Below are positions 1 through 9,327 of a DNA stretch of 64,000 nucleotides, one piece after another (within the stretch, counting starts at the first letter, position 1; each line of letters begins with the position of its first letter). The notes under the pieces are model-generated. The model did no database searches. It was not told where the DNA came from and worked only from the letters and a program-made list of their open reading frames with translations. Position numbers and translations under genes: made by a program. The DNA is from Woronichinia naegeliana WA131 (lineage in GTDB: Bacteria > Cyanobacteriota > Cyanobacteriia > Cyanobacteriales > Microcystaceae): assembly GCA_025370055.1 (NCBI GenBank), contig CP073041.1, positions 1,488,001-1,552,000 of the forward strand. Reading direction: 5' to 3'.

Positions 1-439
1 CCACCAAAGTATTACCGAAGGGTCTTGTAGTAAGACTAAAAAATAAGAGTAGTAAACGTCGAGATTCTGAGGGTAAACTAAAGAAAGTAGAAACTCCGAA
101 ACCAGAACATCCAGAGACAACAGAAAAACCAGAAGAAAAGGACGTCCATGCCAACCACGTTGAGGCATTTAATAGTGCTATCCGACGCTATTTAGCCGCC
201 TTTCGTCGTCGTACAAATACTTATGCTAAATCTGTTGTGGGATTACAGCGAGTCCTAGATATTTTCTGGATGGTTCATAACTTTGTTCGCAGCCATTTTA
301 CGACTAGAGAAGTTCCTGCTGTAGCTCTCGGTATAATTGAAAAAGGGTTAACTTGGGAGGACTTACTCCAAATTCGCCTGATTTCTTGAACCTCTCGTAT
401 TGCAACGTTTGTAGCTTCTAGCTAGACGATACCAGTGCC
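1..439 (+). mobile_element. IS1-like element, right-hand part
   Basis: This is the 3' half of an IS1-like element closely similar to the complete copy at 6972-8247; the rest lies outside the window. It ends with the terminal repeat CGATACCAGTGCC (427-439), which matches the inverted GGCACTGGTATCG at 6972. The next base is already ISKra4 sequence, so this element inserted into an older ISKra4 copy. The 8 bases after the end (CAGGCAAA, 440-447) would be one copy of the target duplication if it follows the 8-bp rule of the complete copy. Confidence 0.8.
3..389 (+). CDS. IS1-like transposase, C-terminal part (start outside window)
   Basis: The open frame from base 3 to the TGA at 387-389 encodes about 128 residues nearly identical to the C-terminus of the transposase at 7022-8101. 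It includes the block HVEAFNSAIRRYLAAFRRR, which holds the last acidic residue expected of the IS1-type DDE core. Scattered substitutions separate the copies (SAIRRY against SSLRRY, TTREVP against TTKKVP), so they are not a very recent duplicate. Partial at the window edge; whether the whole gene is intact cannot be seen. Confidence 0.75.
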   Translation, partial: TKVLPKGLVVRLKNKSSKRRDSEGKLKKVETPKPEHPETTEKPEEKDVHANHVEAFNSAIRRYLAAFRRRTNTYAKSVVGLQRVLDIFWMVHNFVRSHFTTREVPAVALGIIEKGLTWEDLLQIRLIS

Positions 440-616
440 CAGGCAAAGAGGTGAAAAATGATTTATTAGAAAATCATGGTAGAAAAGTAGCGCTATCCTA
501 TATCCAAAGATTGAGTGAAGCAGTAGGAAGTGTGGTACAGGCAAAAGAAGAAGCGTGGAGTTATGCCCCGCCCAAGGAGGATAGCCAAATTGCAACAGTG
601 GGAATAGGATTAGATG

Positions 617-2006
617 GGGTGTGACCTTTAGTTGATGAAGGAAAAGAAAAGTGTTAACATGGGATGAAAAGTGACAAAGAGGAAACAATGATGACAGCAA
701 AACTAATTAATGTAGAGGGTTCAAAGATAAAAATAGAACTAACATTAGAACTCAGTCGTTCAATGTTGGATACAGAAATAAATATTCAAAAAGGCTTAAA
801 CGAAGTAGGTTGCATCGCCAGCAAAGAAGCCTTGAAATATTTAGATACAGATGGTTCACCCTTAAAAATCGGTGAAGAAATCTGGAAGAGTAAGGGAGAG
901 CAACCGAAAGAATATCAAACACCTTATGGTGAGGTTATAGTGAATCGTCATGTATATCAGCGTTCACCTTTGAGGAAAAACGTATTGCCCCTTAGAAAGA
1001 GAAGCAAGGATAATCATAACATCAACGCCATTATTGGCAAAACAGGTATCCTCAAAAATGTCAGGGATGGCAGGCAAAGAGGTGAAAAATGATTTATTAG
1101 AAAATCATGGTAGAAAAGTAGCGCTATCCTATATCCAAAGATTGAGTGAAGCAGTAGGAAGTGTGGTACAGGCAAAAGAAGAAGCGTGGAGTTATGCCCC
1201 GCCCAAGGAGGATAGCCAAATTGCAACAGTGGGAATAGGATTAGATGGAACCTGTATGCTGATGTGTGAGGATGGCTACCGTGAAGCAATGGTGGGAACC
1301 GTTTCCCTATACGATAGTGAAGGCGAACGTCAACATACAATCTATCTAGGTGCGGCACCAGAGTATGGAAAAAAGAGTTTTCTAGAAAGATTAGAAAGAG
1401 AAATTGAGCGAGCGAAAAACCGTTATCCAGAGGCAACATTGGTCGGGATAGCAGACGGGGCAGAATCAAATTGGAAGTTTTTAGAAAAGCAAACGGAAGA
1501 ACAGATATTAGATTTCTATCATGCCTCTGGTTACTTAGGTGCCTTGGCAGAAGCGTTGCATCCGAATACCGTGTCAAAACAAAAAGAATGGTTGACTGAA
1601 AATTGTCGAGAACTCAAGCATGAAAAAGGAAAAGCAGGAGAACTGCTAAATCTGATGAAAGAAGTCAAAGAAGAAAAAAGTCATTCTAAGAATCTTACCG
1701 AGAAACTACAAGCGGCGATTACTTATTACGAGAATCATCAGCATCAAATGGATTATGCTGAATACATAGAGAAAAAGTATCCGATTGGTTCAGGTGTTAC
1801 GGAAGCAGCTTGTAAGACGTTGGTCAAACAACGATTATGTTGTTCAGGGATGCGATGGAAGGAAAAAGGAGCAGGAATTATTTTGAGCCTACGAGCTTTG
1901 GTATTGACCAAGGAACGATGGAGTCAATTTTGGGCAAAACTTGATCAATATGGGTTCCCTGTAGAACCCTGATTACAACAGCTTTTATCAACTAAAGGTC
2001 GCACCC
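617..2006 (+). mobile_element. ISKra4-family element, copy A (1390 bp)
   Basis: Complete element bounded by inverted repeats of about 20 bp: GGGTGTGACCTTTAGTTGAT on the left, and on the right the reverse complement of GGGTGCGACCTTTAGTTGAT. It is flanked by the 8-bp duplication ATTAGATG. It sits inside an older copy of the same element, so self-insertion has happened. Length and ends are the same as copies B, C and D in this window. Confidence 0.9.
664..1972 (+). pseudogene. ISKra4 transposase, frameshifted (copy A)
   Basis: The transposase is split into a 142-residue ORF (664-1092) and an overlapping +1-frame ORF of 312 residues (1034-1972). Compared with the continuous 435-residue gene at 56059-57366, the only important change is the block CCTTTGAGG in place of GTAGGAGG around 967-975. 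It adds one base and throws the frame. The second ORF retains the visible DDE-like landmarks (LDGT near its start, IADGAESNWKF in the middle, GSGVTEAACK near the end). A start inside ORF2 might still give an N-terminally shortened protein. No classic +1 slippery site was seen. Confidence 0.8.
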
Positions 2007-2739
2007 ATTAGATGGAACCTGTATGCTGATGTGTGAGGATGGCTACCGTGAAGCAATGGTGGGAACCGTTTCCCTATACGATAGTGAAGGCGAACGTCAA
2101 CCTACAATCTATCTAGGTGCGGCACCAGAGTATGGAAAAAAGAGTTTTCTAGAAAGATTAGAAAGAGAAATTGAGCGAGCGAAAAACCGTTATCCAGAGG
2201 CAACATTGGTCGGGATAGCAGACGGGGCAGAATCAAATTGGAAGTTTTTAGAAAAGCAAACGGAAGAACAGATATTAGATTTCTATCATGCCTCTGGTTA
2301 CTTAGGTGCCTTGGCAGAAGCGTTGCATCCGAATACCGTGTCAAAACAAAAAGAATGGTTGACTGAAAATTGTCGAGAACTCAAGCATGAAAAAGGAAAA
2401 GCAGGAGAACTGCTAAATCTGATGAAAGAAGTCAAAGAAGAAAAAAGTCATTCTAAGAATCTTACCGAGAAACTACAAGCGGCGATTACTTATTACGAGA
2501 ATCATCAGCATCAAATGGATTATGCTGAATACATAGAGAAAAAGTATCCGATTGGTTCAGGTGTTACGGAAGCAGCTTGTAAGACGTTGGTCAAACAACG
2601 ATTATGTTGTTCAGGGATGCGATGGAAGGAAAAAGGAGCAGGAATTATTTTGAGCCTACGAGCTTTGGTATTGACCAAGGAACGATGGAGTCAATTTTGG
2701 GCAAAACTTGATCAATATGGGTTCCCTGTAGAACCCTGA
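2007..2739 (+). pseudogene. ISKra4 transposase remnant of the outer copy
   Basis: This is the C-terminal 240 or so residues of the outer element's transposase, continuing from the fragment at 440-616 once the inner ISKra4 and one target duplication are removed. A translation could start at ATG 2023. It differs from the inner copy by at least one substitution (a proline for histidine in the segment around 2100, CAACCTACA against CAACATACA). It lacks the N-terminal DNA-binding half and is unlikely to be active alone. Confidence 0.75.
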
Positions 2740-2773
2740 TTACAACAGCTTTTATCAACTAAAGGTCGCACCC

Positions 2774-2934
2774 TTTTGAACACGATTAGGTGCAAGCTTA
2801 TGGCATTTGAAGGCTCAAAATCCATGCACTTTGCTAGAAAATTGTGGGTTAAAATCGGAAACTGATTTCTGAAGTCACCATTTTTCGCGCCCTGTGGCAT
2901 CTAGGTTCGATTTGCAGACTTATTCAGCAAGCCC
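2774..2934. other. Remnant carrying an IS5/IS1182-type right end
   Basis: About 160 bp of non-coding sequence lies between the outer ISKra4 end and the truncated IS5/IS1182-type element. It finishes with GACTTATTCAGCAAGCCCT, almost identical to the right end of the neighbouring IS5/IS1182-type elements (GACTTTTTCAGCAAGCCCT). The preceding sequence is unlike theirs. I read it as the right end of a related but different element that has been joined to the truncated copy beginning at 2935. Confidence 0.5.
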
Positions 2935-2998
2935 TACTTAGCCATAGCAAAAAAACGTCGTGTGTCAAAAAAAGAAAGAAGAAAAGGAACAAAAAAAC

Positions 2999-4388
2999 GG
3001 GTGCGACCTTTAGTTGATAAAAGCTGTTGTAATCAGGGTTCTACAGGGAACCCATATTGATCAAGTTTTGCCCAAAATTGACTCCATCGTTCCTTGGTCA
3101 ATACCAAAGCTCGTAGGCTCAAAATAATTCCTGCCCCTTTTTCCTTCCATCGCATCCCTGAACAACATAATCGTTGTTTGACCAACGTCTTACAAGCTGC
3201 TTCCGTAACACCTGAACCAATCGGATACTTTTTCTCTAAGTATTCAGCATAATCCATTTGATGCTGATGATTCTCGTAATAAGTAATCGCCGCTTGTAGT
3301 TTCTCGGTAAGATTCTTAGAATGACTTTTTTCTTCTTTGACTTCTTTCATCAAATTTAGCAGTTCTCCTGCTTTTCCTTTTTCATGCTTGAGTTCTCGAC
3401 AATTTTTAGTCAACCATTCTTTTTGTTTTGACACGGTATTAGGATGCAACGCTTCTGCCAACGCTCCTAAGTAACCAGAGGCATGATAGAAATCTAATAT
3501 CTGTTCTTCCGTCTGCTTTTCTAAAAACTTCCAATTTGATTCTGCACCATCTGCTATACCGACCAATTTTGCCTCTGGATAACGGTTTTTCGCTCGCTCA
3601 ATTTCTCTTTCCAATCTTTCTAGAAAACTCTTTTTTCCATACTCTGGTGCCGCACCTAGATAGATTGTATGTTGACGTTCTCCCTCACTATCGTATAGGG
3701 AAACGGTTCCCACCATTGCTTCACGGTAGCCATCCTCACACATCAGCATACAGGTTCCATCTAATCCTATTCCCACTGTTGCAATTTGGGTATCCTCTTT
3801 GGGCGGGGCATAACTCCACGCTTCTTCTTTTGCCTGTACCACACTTCCTACTGCTTCACTCAATCTTTGGATATAGGATAGCGCTACTTTTCTACCATGA
3901 TTTTCTAATAAATCATTTTTCACCTCTTTGCCTGCCATCCCTGACATTTTTGAGGATACTTGTTTTGCCAATAATGGCGTTGATGTTATGATTATCCTTG
4001 CTTCTCTTTCTAAGGGGCAATACGTTTTTCCTCAAAGGTGAACGCTGATATACATGACGATTCACTATAACCTCACCATAAGGTGTTTGATATTCTTTCG
4101 GTTGCTCTCCCTTACTCTTCCAGATTTCTTCACCGATTTTTAAGGGTGAACCATCTGTATCTAAATATTTCAAGGCTTCTTTGCTGGCGATGCAACCTAC
4201 TTCGTTTAAGCCTTTTTGAATATTTATTTCTGTATCCAACATTGAACGACTGAGTTCTAATGTTAGTTCTATTTTTATCTTTGAACCCTCTACATTAATT
4301 AGTTTTGCTGTCATCATTGTTTCCTCTTTGTCACTTTTCATCTCATGTTAACACTTTTCTTTTCCTTCATCAACTAAAGGTCGCACCC
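2999..4388 (-). mobile_element. ISKra4-family element, copy B (1390 bp)
   Basis: Complete ISKra4 element in reverse orientation, bounded by GGGTGCGACC (2999) and GGTCGCACCC (ending 4388), with the 8-bp target duplication AAAAAAAC at 2991-2998 and 4389-4396. Removing it restores the reading frame of the surrounding transposase fragment, which confirms both boundaries. Confidence 0.92.
3033..4341 (-). pseudogene. ISKra4 transposase, frameshifted (copy B)
   Basis: The 142-residue N-terminal ORF (4341 to 3913) and the 312-residue C-terminal ORF (3971 to 3033) overlap in different frames, through the same one-base-longer block found in copies A, C and D. This copy has the most substitutions among the complete copies (for example E to D and T to K changes, and GTATCC for GCTATCC-type codons). 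It is therefore likely the oldest of the complete insertions, or comes from a distinct source copy. Confidence 0.78.
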
Positions 4389-5417
4389 AAAAAAACAACT
4401 AGGATATATAAAAAGAAACTTGTCTCATATAGAAAAAATGATAGAAGAGGGAGCAAAGTTAGAAAAACTAACGAAAAAAGAGCAAGAAGAGCTTGTAACG
4501 ATAGGAAAAGTGTATGAGCAACAGTTAGAAATGTATGAAAAAAAGACAAATAAAGTAGAAAACAGAATCGTGAGTGTAAGCCAACCTCACGTGCGTCCAA
4601 TAGTGCGTGGAAAAGCGGGAAAAGCAGTAGAGTTTGGAGCTAAAATATCGGCAAGTAATGTGAATGGCTTTGTCTTCTTAGACAAATTAAGTTGGGATAA
4701 TTACAACGAATCGGGAGATTTACAAGCGCGAATAGAAGAATATAAAAGGGAAACAGGATGTTATCCGGAATCGGTTCATGTGGATAAAATCTATCGAACA
4801 AAAGCGAATCGAGCTTATTGTAAAGAAAGGGATATAAGAATGAGTGGTCCCCGATTGGGAAGACCGCCGAAAGAGGTGAGCAAAGAAAAAAAGAAAGAGG
4901 CACGCTCAGATGAAAGAGTGCGTAATGCCATTGAGGGTAAATTCGGACAGGGAAAGAGGAAATTTAGTCTTGGTCGAGTGATGGCCAAACTACCTGAGAC
5001 CTCGGAAACGGTAATTGCGATGAACTTTTTGGTAATGAATCTTTCTACTCTACTTCAGAAGACAAAAAGTAAAAAGTTGTAGAGTCGTTTTTCTTGTGAA
5101 AAATGGTGTTAATTTTCCTCTCTTTTGTGAGGAGTGATTTGTGTTGACCTTTTTAGACAGAAAGGAACAATAGATTAAACAAAATCTGTATTTTGATTTG
5201 TTTCCATAAGGATAAGTTATCTATGCTTTTTCAGTCCATACTTCCCTAACCCACATTTCTTTCGTTTTTTGACTTTTTCAGCAAGCCCTAAATAGGGCTT
5301 GCTGAAAAAAGCTGAAACCTTTACGGAGAAAAATAGTAGGCGAATTAAGAACCGCTAGAATGCACGAAAATAGGGTAGAATGCCTCAAAACCATTGCATT
5401 AAGAAGAGAGAAAGCAG

Positions 5418-6775
5418 ATGTACCGAAAGCAACAGTACTCAATTGAAACACCAGAAAACTTGAAAAATCTGTTCGGCGGGCAGTTAGACGAAGAAAATCG
5501 TTGGATAGAAATGTCAAAAATGATTCCCTGGGAAGAATATGAGGAAGAATATGCAAAAAACTTCACAGAAAAAAAAGGAGCCCCAGCCAAATCATTTAGA
5601 ATGGCATTAGGAGCATTAATTATCAAAGAAATTTCAGGAAAAAGTGACAGAGAAACAGTAGAATAAATAAAAGAGAACCCTTATTTACAGTACTTTATAG
5701 GAATGGAAAGCTATAGTAGCAAAGAAGCATTTAATGCGTCAATGATGGTTCATTTTCGTAAAAAAATAGGAATGGAATTAATAAATAAAATTAATAAAGA
5801 AATAGAAAAAAAGCGACGGGTGTAGCGTCAGAAAAAAAAGAAAATGAAGGAAAGTTATTGTTAGATGCGACTTGTACACCAGCAGATATAAAATATCCAA
5901 CGGATATAGGAATATTGAATGATGCCAGAGAAAAAACAGAAAAAATAATAGATAAGCTGTATGAAGAAATAAAAGAGAAAAGGAAAGAAAAGCCGAGGAC
6001 TTATAGGGAAGTGGCAAGAAAAGAGTACTTAGCCATAGCAAAAAAACGTCGTGTGTCAAAAAAAGAAAGAAGAAAAGGAACAAAAAAACAACTAGGATAT
6101 ATAAAAAGAAACTTGTCTCATATAGAAAAAATGATAGAAGAGGGAGCAAAGTTAGAAAAACTAACGAAAAAAGAGCAAGAAGAGCTTGTAACGATAGGAA
6201 AAGTGTATGAGCAACAGTTAGAAATGTATGAAAAAAAGACAAATAAAGTAGAAAACAGAATTGTGAGTGTAAGCCAACCTCACGTGCGTCCAATAGTGCG
6301 TGGAAAAGCGGGAAAAGCAGTAGAGTTTGGAGCTAAAATATCGGCAAGTAATGTGAATGGCTTTGTCTTCTTAGACAAATTAAGTTGGGATAATTACAAC
6401 GAATCGGGAGATTTACAAGCGCGAATAGAAGAATATAAAAGGGAAACAGGATGTTATCCGGAATCGGTTCATGTGGATAAAATCTATCGAACAAAAGCGA
6501 ATCGAGCTTATTGTAAAGAAAGGGATATAAGAATGAGTGGTCCCCGATTGGGAAGACCGCCGAAAGAGGTGAGCAAAGAAAAAAAGAAAGAGGCACGCTC
6601 AGATGAAAGAGTGCGTAATGCCATTGAGGGTAAATTCGGACAGGGAAAGAGGAAATTTAGTCTTGGTCGAGTGATGGCCAAACTACCTGAGACCTCGGAA
6701 ACGGTAATTGCGATGAACTTTTTGGTAATGAATCTTTCTACTCTACTTCAGAAGACAAAAAGTAAAAAGTTGTAG
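5418..6775 (+). pseudogene. IS5/IS1182-type DDE transposase with nonsense codon and -1 shift
   Basis: The N-terminal frame starts at ATG 5418 and is the usual transposase N-terminal domain (GGQLDEENRW, then GAPAKSFRMALGALIIKE). It meets an in-frame TAA at 5664-5666 where related proteins read ETVEQIKENPYLQYF, so CAA has become TAA. Reading continues to a run of seven A at 5806-5812. There the heptamer A_AAA_AAG (5807-5813) would allow a -1 shift into the frame that runs unbroken to 6775, with DDE blocks LLDATCTPAD, VHVDKIYRTK and RNAIEGKFGQGKR. The shift may be programmed or a one-base loss; the nonsense codon disables this copy in any case. Confidence 0.8.
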
Positions 6776-6971
6776 AGTCGTTTTTCTTGTGAAAAATGGT
6801 GTTAATTTTCCTCTCTTTTGTGAGGAGTGATTTGTGTTGACCTTTTTAGACAGAAAGGAACAATAGATTAAACAAAATCTGTATTTTGATTTGTTTCCAT
6901 AAGGATAAGTTATCTATGCTTTTTCAGTCCATACTTCCCTAACCCACATTTCTTTCGTTTTTTGACTTTTT

Positions 6972-8247
6972 GGCACTGGTATCGTCTAGCTAGAAGCTAT
7001 AAACGTTGCAATACAAGAGGTTCAACAAATCAGGCGAATTTGGAGTAAGTCCTCCCAAGTTAACCCTTTTTGAATTATACCGAGAGCTACCGCAGGAACT
7101 TTTTTCGTCGTAAAATGGCTGCGAACAAAGTTATGAACCATCCAGAAAATATCTAGCACTCGCTGTAATCCCACAACAGATTTAGCATAAGTATTTGTTC
7201 GACGACGAAAGGCGGCTAAATAGCGTCGTAGAGAACTATTAAATGCCTCAACGTGGTTGGCATGAACATCCTTGTCTTCTGGTTTTTCTGTTGTCTCAGG
7301 ATGTTCAGTTTTCGGAGTTTCTACTTTCTCTAGTTTACCCTCAGAATCTCGACGTTTACTACTCTTATTTTTTAATCTTACCACCATACCCTTCGGTAAT
7401 ACTTTGGTGGGACGACCTCGCTTCCCAGTCCTTAATACTTCGTGACAAATATTAAATAGCAGTTGACTATATCGCTTTTCTCCATCTGTAAATAACTGGA
7501 GAGATTCTGCACTCCTTTCAAATAATTCCGCTACCGTCATCATTGCTTCTAGAAATAATTTCTGCTCTTTTTTACCACATTTTAAATGCCAAATAAAGCG
7601 GCTAGCCCTGTCCATGAGCACGATTGTCCACCCCTCAGAGGCACTTGCTTCTTTATTTTTTCCAACTTTTGTGTATAGTTCATCCCCTTCTATTACTAAT
7701 TTAACAAATTCATTCACTAAGGCGTATAAAAATAATGTCTCTTGTAATCCTGATAATTTCTTTTCCCAATTCAATATTGTTGTTTTTGCGTAGCCGAATA
7801 CTCGGGCTGCTGCATTTAATCCTATTCCTTCCATTCTGGCTTTTAATACTTTTACAATTTCACTTAATGGGGTTTCTAAGCCAGCGATTACGCTACCATA
7901 AGTCTCAGCAAAACAAGAACTACATTCTTGACAGATGAACATTTTACGTTCCCCGTTACCTTTCGTTTGGTAATGAGAATGTATTTTTACTTTTTCACTA
8001 TAGCAATGAGGGCAGTTTTTCTGAAATAAGGCTTCCTCTTTCTCTTGAGGTAAGCCAATATCACTTAGGAGGTCAATTGAGCTTTTATTCAATGTTGACA
8101 TTGCTTTCCGTTTTCCCTTTCTTTAATATAATGACAATAATAATAGTATAACAAAAACGGGAATATGTCCAGTCGTAAGTTATTTTCTATTTTCTCAAAC
8201 TCTTACACCATAACTTTTTCTAGCTTTGATCACACGATACCAGTACC
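6972..8247 (-). mobile_element. IS1-like element, complete (1276 bp)
   Basis: Terminal repeats GGCACTGGTATCG (6972) and CGATACCAGTACC (ending 8247) bound a single transposase gene. The 8-bp target duplication GACTTTTT is present at 6964-6971 and 8248-8255. The target is the right end of an IS5/IS1182-type element, whose undisturbed version (GACTTTTTCAGCAAGCCC) is visible at 5271-5288. An 8-bp duplication suits the IS1 family. The element is longer than classical 768-bp IS1, as known for single-ORF relatives. Confidence 0.9.
7022..8101 (-). CDS. IS1-like single-ORF transposase
   Basis: This intact 359-residue protein starts with an N-terminal zinc-ribbon-like domain (CPHCYSEKVKIH, then CQECSSC, residues about 31-62). 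A helix-turn-helix segment follows (EGIGLNAAARVFGYAKTTI), then a DDE core: IEGDELYTKVG, LFTDGEKRYSQL and HANHVEAFNSSLRRY. A charged, lysine- and glutamate-rich insert (NKSSKRRDSEGKLEKVE to about EDKDVHAN) sits before the last block. This organisation matches the longer IS1-type transposases. No frameshift is needed, unlike classical IS1 InsA/InsB. It is the only visibly intact transposase among the nested elements of the first 8 kb. Confidence 0.85.
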   Translation of the reverse strand: MSTLNKSSIDLLSDIGLPQEKEEALFQKNCPHCYSEKVKIHSHYQTKGNGERKMFICQECSSCFAETYGSVIAGLETPLSEIVKVLKARMEGIGLNAAARVFGYAKTTILNWEKKLSGLQETLFLYALVNEFVKLVIEGDELYTKVGKNKEASASEGWTIVLMDRASRFIWHLKCGKKEQKLFLEAMMTVAELFERSAESLQLFTDGEKRYSQLLFNICHEVLRTGKRGRPTKVLPKGMVVRLKNKSSKRRDSEGKLEKVETPKTEHPETTEKPEDKDVHANHVEAFNSSLRRYLAAFRRRTNTYAKSVVGLQRVLDIFWMVHNFVRSHFTTKKVPAVALGIIQKGLTWEDLLQIRLIC

Positions 8248-8408
8248 GACTTTTTCAGCAAGCCCTAAATACAGGAAGCAGTCAAAAAGTAGTGAGAGGA
8301 GGCTGTTTTACTAGTTCACAAAATGATTGTTGTTCTTTTTCTCGAAGCTTCAGGGGTGATAGTATTATTGATCGAACCATTGGGTTTAGGGTTGTTTGTG
8401 TCCCGTAG

Positions 8409-8674
8409 AACAGGCATCTTGCCTGTTGCTTTCTGCCTGTTGTTTTTTGACTGTTGTTTTCTCCCATTAACAAGACAGGCTGGCAACCTATACCACTTTT
8501 TTGAGCAACAGGACAGGCTGGAAGCCTATCCTACGATTTGAATTATTTTTCTTATTAACTGGACAGGCTGAAACCTAGACTGATGTAAATCCATCAAATA
8601 GCTGATTAGTAGAACAGGCATCTTGCCTGTTGCTTTTTCCCATTAACAGGACAGTCTGGAAGCCTATCCTACGG
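8409..8674. repeat. REP-like hairpin cluster next to the RAYT gene
   Basis: Two kinds of short palindrome alternate here. AACAGGCA-TCT-TGCCTGTT, a perfect 8-bp stem, occurs at 8409-8427 and 8613-8631. The GGACAGGCT-GGA-AGCCTATCC type (9-bp stem with one mismatch) occurs at 8511-8531, with degenerate forms near 8474, 8560 and 8649-8671. The outer copies share flanking bases, so about 200 bp has been duplicated. The cluster ends directly at the stop codon of the REP-associated transposase. A similar palindrome occurs at 37113-37147. Confidence 0.7.
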
Positions 8675-9166
8675 TTAGAATTCTTCCCATAAAAAAGGAT
8701 AATCTTCAGGACGTTCTGTCAAGCCAGCCTTAACAGGATTCTGCCGAATATATTCCCAAAAATTAATAAACTCTTGATGATTCCTGACGATCCGATCATA
8801 CCGTTCAACTTGCCAAACTATTCCAATATGCTTCATAACTTGAGGAATTTGTTTAGAACTATAACTTTTAATACTGTGTAAAATACTGCTGAGTGACCAA
8901 TATTTATTGTCGGATTTGGGCAAAGGTTGCATCAACCAATGAACATGATCGGGCATAACTACCAATGCAAATGTATGATACCTTGCCTTATTCTCAATCT
9001 GATTTTTATCAAAAAATAGGCAGCAATCTAACACAAGTTTTCTAGCAGAATGATTGAGTTCCAACTTTTCCCAAGTGTTGAACGTAATAAAATAAACCGA
9101 ACCCAGCAATTCCCAATGGGGCAAATTTCTCATTTTAATAGTAAAATTCTGGGCTTTCAATTGCAT
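8675..9166 (-). CDS. REP-associated tyrosine transposase (RAYT, IS200-like)
   Basis: A 163-residue single-domain protein of the Y1/HUH superfamily. It shows VYFITFNTWEK near the N-terminus and the metal-binding HUH motif in VVMPDHVHWLMQP (about residues 70-82). The C-terminal WQVERYDRIVRN ... YIRQNPVKAGL signature is characteristic of RAYTs and supplies the candidate catalytic tyrosines. RAYTs are domesticated, usually single-copy relatives of IS200 transposases that spread REP hairpins. The hairpin cluster directly downstream is the expected substrate. The frame is intact and the gene stands alone. Confidence 0.88.
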   Translation of the reverse strand: MQLKAQNFTIKMRNLPHWELLGSVYFITFNTWEKLELNHSARKLVLDCCLFFDKNQIENKARYHTFALVVMPDHVHWLMQPLPKSDNKYWSLSSILHSIKSYSSKQIPQVMKHIGIVWQVERYDRIVRNHQEFINFWEYIRQNPVKAGLTERPEDYPFLWEEF

Positions 9167-9327
9167 AGACTCTTAGAAAAATTAGATATTGTATTAAGTT
9201 GACAATAGGAAACCCAACATTTCAAAGGGAGAGGATTAGGTTAAATGGCGATCGCTTTTGAGACTGAGACATACTAATCGGCGATCGCAGTTTTGCCAAT
9301 GATCAAGAGCGATCGCAATTATCTTAT

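Larger units (their letters stand above)
440..2773 (+). mobile_element. Outer ISKra4 copy, split by another ISKra4 and truncated by IS1-like
   Basis: Two blocks, 440-616 and 2007-2773, together form the 3' two thirds of an ISKra4 element. They are separated by a complete ISKra4 copy that duplicated the 8-bp target ATTAGATG (609-616 and 2007-2014). The left part has been cut off by the IS1-like insertion ending at 439. The right terminal repeat ends at 2773 in GGTCGCACCC. The order of events is therefore: outer ISKra4 first, then the inner ISKra4 and the IS1-like insertion in unknown order. Confidence 0.85.
2935..5082 (+). pseudogene. IS5/IS1182-type transposase fragment, split by ISKra4
   Basis: Coding sequence at 2935-2998 (about 21 residues) joins 4397-5082 once ISKra4 copy B and one AAAAAAAC duplication are removed. 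The product corresponds to the C-terminal two thirds of the transposase at 5418-6775. It includes the VHVDKIYRTKANR block and the RNAIEGKFGQGKRK block with the last catalytic glutamate, but lacks the first catalytic aspartate block (LLDATC). Non-functional by truncation. Confidence 0.8.
2935..5289 (+). mobile_element. IS5/IS1182-type element copy 1, 5'-truncated and split by ISKra4
   Basis: The element starts abruptly in the middle of its transposase gene (2935), is interrupted by ISKra4 copy B (2999-4388 plus the 8-bp duplication), and resumes to its right terminal repeat CAGCAAGCCCT ending at 5289. Outside the insertion it is nearly base-for-base the same as the equivalent part of copy 2 (6030-6971 plus 8256-8266). 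The missing left half points to a recombination with the element whose right end lies at 2934. Confidence 0.8.
5294..8266 (+). mobile_element. IS5/IS1182-type element copy 2 (about 1.69 kb), split by IS1-like
   Basis: The element runs from AGGGCTTGCTGAAAAA (5294) to the inverted TTTTTCAGCAAGCCCT (ending 8266), flanked by a 4-bp AAAT on each side (5290-5293 and 8267-8270). An IS1-like element (6972-8247 plus an 8-bp duplication) splits the right end. Without it the element is 1689 bp. It abuts copy 1: the AAAT between them is all that separates the two terminal repeats, making a 30-nt near-perfect palindrome at 5279-5308. Confidence 0.82.

Noticed and set aside
1014-1577. A 187-residue open frame on the opposite strand of ISKra4, repeated in the other copies
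   Set aside because: It is antisense to the transposase, its sequence is only as conserved as the transposase dictates, it has no domain, and it appears in every copy as a by-product of codon use.
5778-6293. A 171-residue minus-strand frame rich in Phe and Leu inside the IS5/IS1182-type element
   Set aside because: It is antisense to the lysine-rich transposase; AAA and GAA codons give TTT and TTC on the other strand. No start signal and no family.
9167-9327. HIP1 octamers (GCGATCGC) as a local repeat array
   Set aside because: HIP1 is dispersed over the whole window as in many cyanobacterial genomes, and no cluster here exceeds background enough to be a feature.
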